Source of the DNA: UBA11164 sp002420085
GTDB taxonomy: Bacteria > Pseudomonadota > Gammaproteobacteria > Xanthomonadales > Xanthomonadaceae
DNA length: 6,475 nt
Assembly (NCBI GenBank): GCA_031976395.1
Contig: DALYLJ010000178.1
Coordinates: 1 to 6,475, forward strand
Direction of reading: 5' to 3'
The position numbers and the translations under genes are program-made. Below, piece after piece: positions 5,928 through 6,475 of the stretch. The notes beneath the pieces were generated by a model. The model did not search any database. It was not told where the DNA came from and saw only the letters and a list, made by a program, of their open reading frames with translations. How positions within the stretch are numbered: the first letter of the stretch is position 1; each line of letters begins with the position of its first letter.

Positions 5928-6413
5928 GCAGCAAGCGTCCTCGATCGATTCGATACCCCACGCGACAATCAACCCGACCGCCTCAGTTGCAGCCGAGCGC
6001 AGCGGCCGACCGGCAGCACGGGCAACCAGCGCTGCCGGTCCGCGCGGGAGCGGCCATTATGCGGCGACTTGTCGCTGGCTGCCGACATGTCGTCGGCGTG
6101 TCGGGACAGGTCGAGGCTTGTTTGTCCAGTACGATCGCGCCGTGCCGCACCGCGCACCGATCGACCACACGCATGACGCCGCCACCCATCGCAGTCGAAA
6201 TCACGCGCGGATCGAAACTCATTCCTCGCCACTCCGCGAACATGTATGGAATCGCCCGATCCGAGCCCATCCGCCACCGCACATCGTGGCGCAACCGCAG
6301 GATCGGAACGGCCGCACAACGAATCGTCCAGCCCTGCTGCACGGCAGCGACCCGACCGAACCGCACCTGGCACAGGCAACCCGCCCGAACCCGCGCGGCA
6401 CCGGTCAGCATGC
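5928..6413. other. Upstream region of puuD without a confident gene
   Basis: This stretch of 486 bp must contain the puuD promoter, for which I saw no clear -35/-10 pair. GAGGA at 5938-5942 is the puuD ribosome binding site. A minus-strand frame at 5983-6411 (142 codons) has fairly GC-rich third positions in its first two-thirds. However, it has no recognisable domain, an Arg- and Cys-rich composition and no good ribosome binding site, and its last part runs through an inverted repeat. A plus-strand frame from 6173 stays open through the right-hand array but is equally anonymous. I do not call either as a gene. A small hairpin (GCCGAC/GTCGGC, 6081-6097) is also present. Confidence 0.4.
6008..6040. 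repeat. 10-bp inverted repeat upstream of puuD
   Basis: GACCGGCAGC (6008-6017) pairs perfectly with GCTGCCGGTC (6031-6040) around a 13-nt spacer. It lies 81 bp upstream of the puuD start. No T tract follows on either strand, so it is not a standard intrinsic terminator. It could be an operator, an RNA hairpin in a puuD leader, or a REP-like element. Confidence 0.6.
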
Positions 6414-6475
6414 TTCGAGATTCGAGATTCGAGATTCGAGATTCGAGATTCGAGATTCGAGATTCGAGATTCGAG
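6414..6475. repeat. Heptanucleotide tandem array, unit TTCGAGA
   Basis: A perfect 7-bp tandem repeat runs to the right edge: eight full copies of TTCGAGA plus six bases, without mismatch. It differs from the left array only at the seventh base of the unit (A instead of G) and lies in the same orientation. It is open in all six frames, reading FEIRDSR on plus and a repeating LESRISN on minus. It ends with the window, so the total copy number is unknown. Confidence 0.97.

Noticed and set aside
58..6025. Shared 13-mer GCAGCACGGGCAA at 58-70 and 6013-6025
   Set aside because: A single 13-bp match between the two flanks is about what chance gives in a GC-rich window of this size, and the surrounding bases do not align.
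4563..6176. Very long plus-strand open frame (537 codons) antisense to puuD
   Set aside because: It overlaps the whole of puuD, which has clear family motifs, and its translation is rich in Arg, Gly, Gln and Asp without domain character. It is a high-GC shadow frame.
5983..6411. Minus-strand 142-codon open frame upstream of puuD
   Set aside because: No recognised domain, an Arg/Cys-rich composition, no ribosome binding site, and its end crosses an inverted repeat. It could still be part of a gene entering through the array, so it is mentioned only in the region entry.

Overview
The window is GC-rich DNA, most likely from a gammaproteobacterium. Lysobacterales/Xanthomonadales is a guess, based on protein character, gene order and the style of the heptanucleotide repeats. 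It carries seven well-supported genes. Six form a complete route from urate to glyoxylate, and the seventh encodes an exported glycine-zipper protein.

Layout, left to right. Positions 1-55 are a 7-bp tandem array (TTCGAGG). Positions 56-418 hold no convincing gene. A strong hairpin (419-448) lies just past the end of a minus-strand gene for an exported glycine-zipper 2TM protein (473-1057). Next is a tightly packed minus-strand operon, transcribed right to left: puuE (allantoinase), uraD (OHCU decarboxylase), alc (allantoicase) and allA (ureidoglycolate lyase). Two of its junctions are 4-bp stop/start overlaps. An 83-bp divergent intergenic region with a perfect 12-bp palindrome separates puuE from plus-strand uraH (5-hydroxyisourate hydrolase). 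Minus-strand puuD (membrane urate oxidase with a c-type cytochrome tail) converges on uraH with only 19 bp between them. Positions 5928-6413 hold no confident gene but contain a 10-bp inverted repeat. Positions 6414-6475 are a second 7-bp array (TTCGAGA).

How the genes work together: PuuD oxidises urate to 5-hydroxyisourate and passes electrons to its cytochrome c domain. UraH hydrolyses that product to OHCU, and UraD decarboxylates OHCU to (S)-allantoin. PuuE opens allantoin to allantoate, Alc releases the first urea to give ureidoglycolate, and AllA yields glyoxylate plus a second urea. No purine transporter, xanthine dehydrogenase, urease or dedicated regulator is in the window.

The most unusual feature is the pair of related heptanucleotide arrays. 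They lie in the same orientation, differ by one base per unit and sit exactly at the two window edges. They may be contig breakpoints, or a family of dispersed repeats flanking the catabolic cassette. The core enzymes are known families; I did not find a clearly new enzymatic system.
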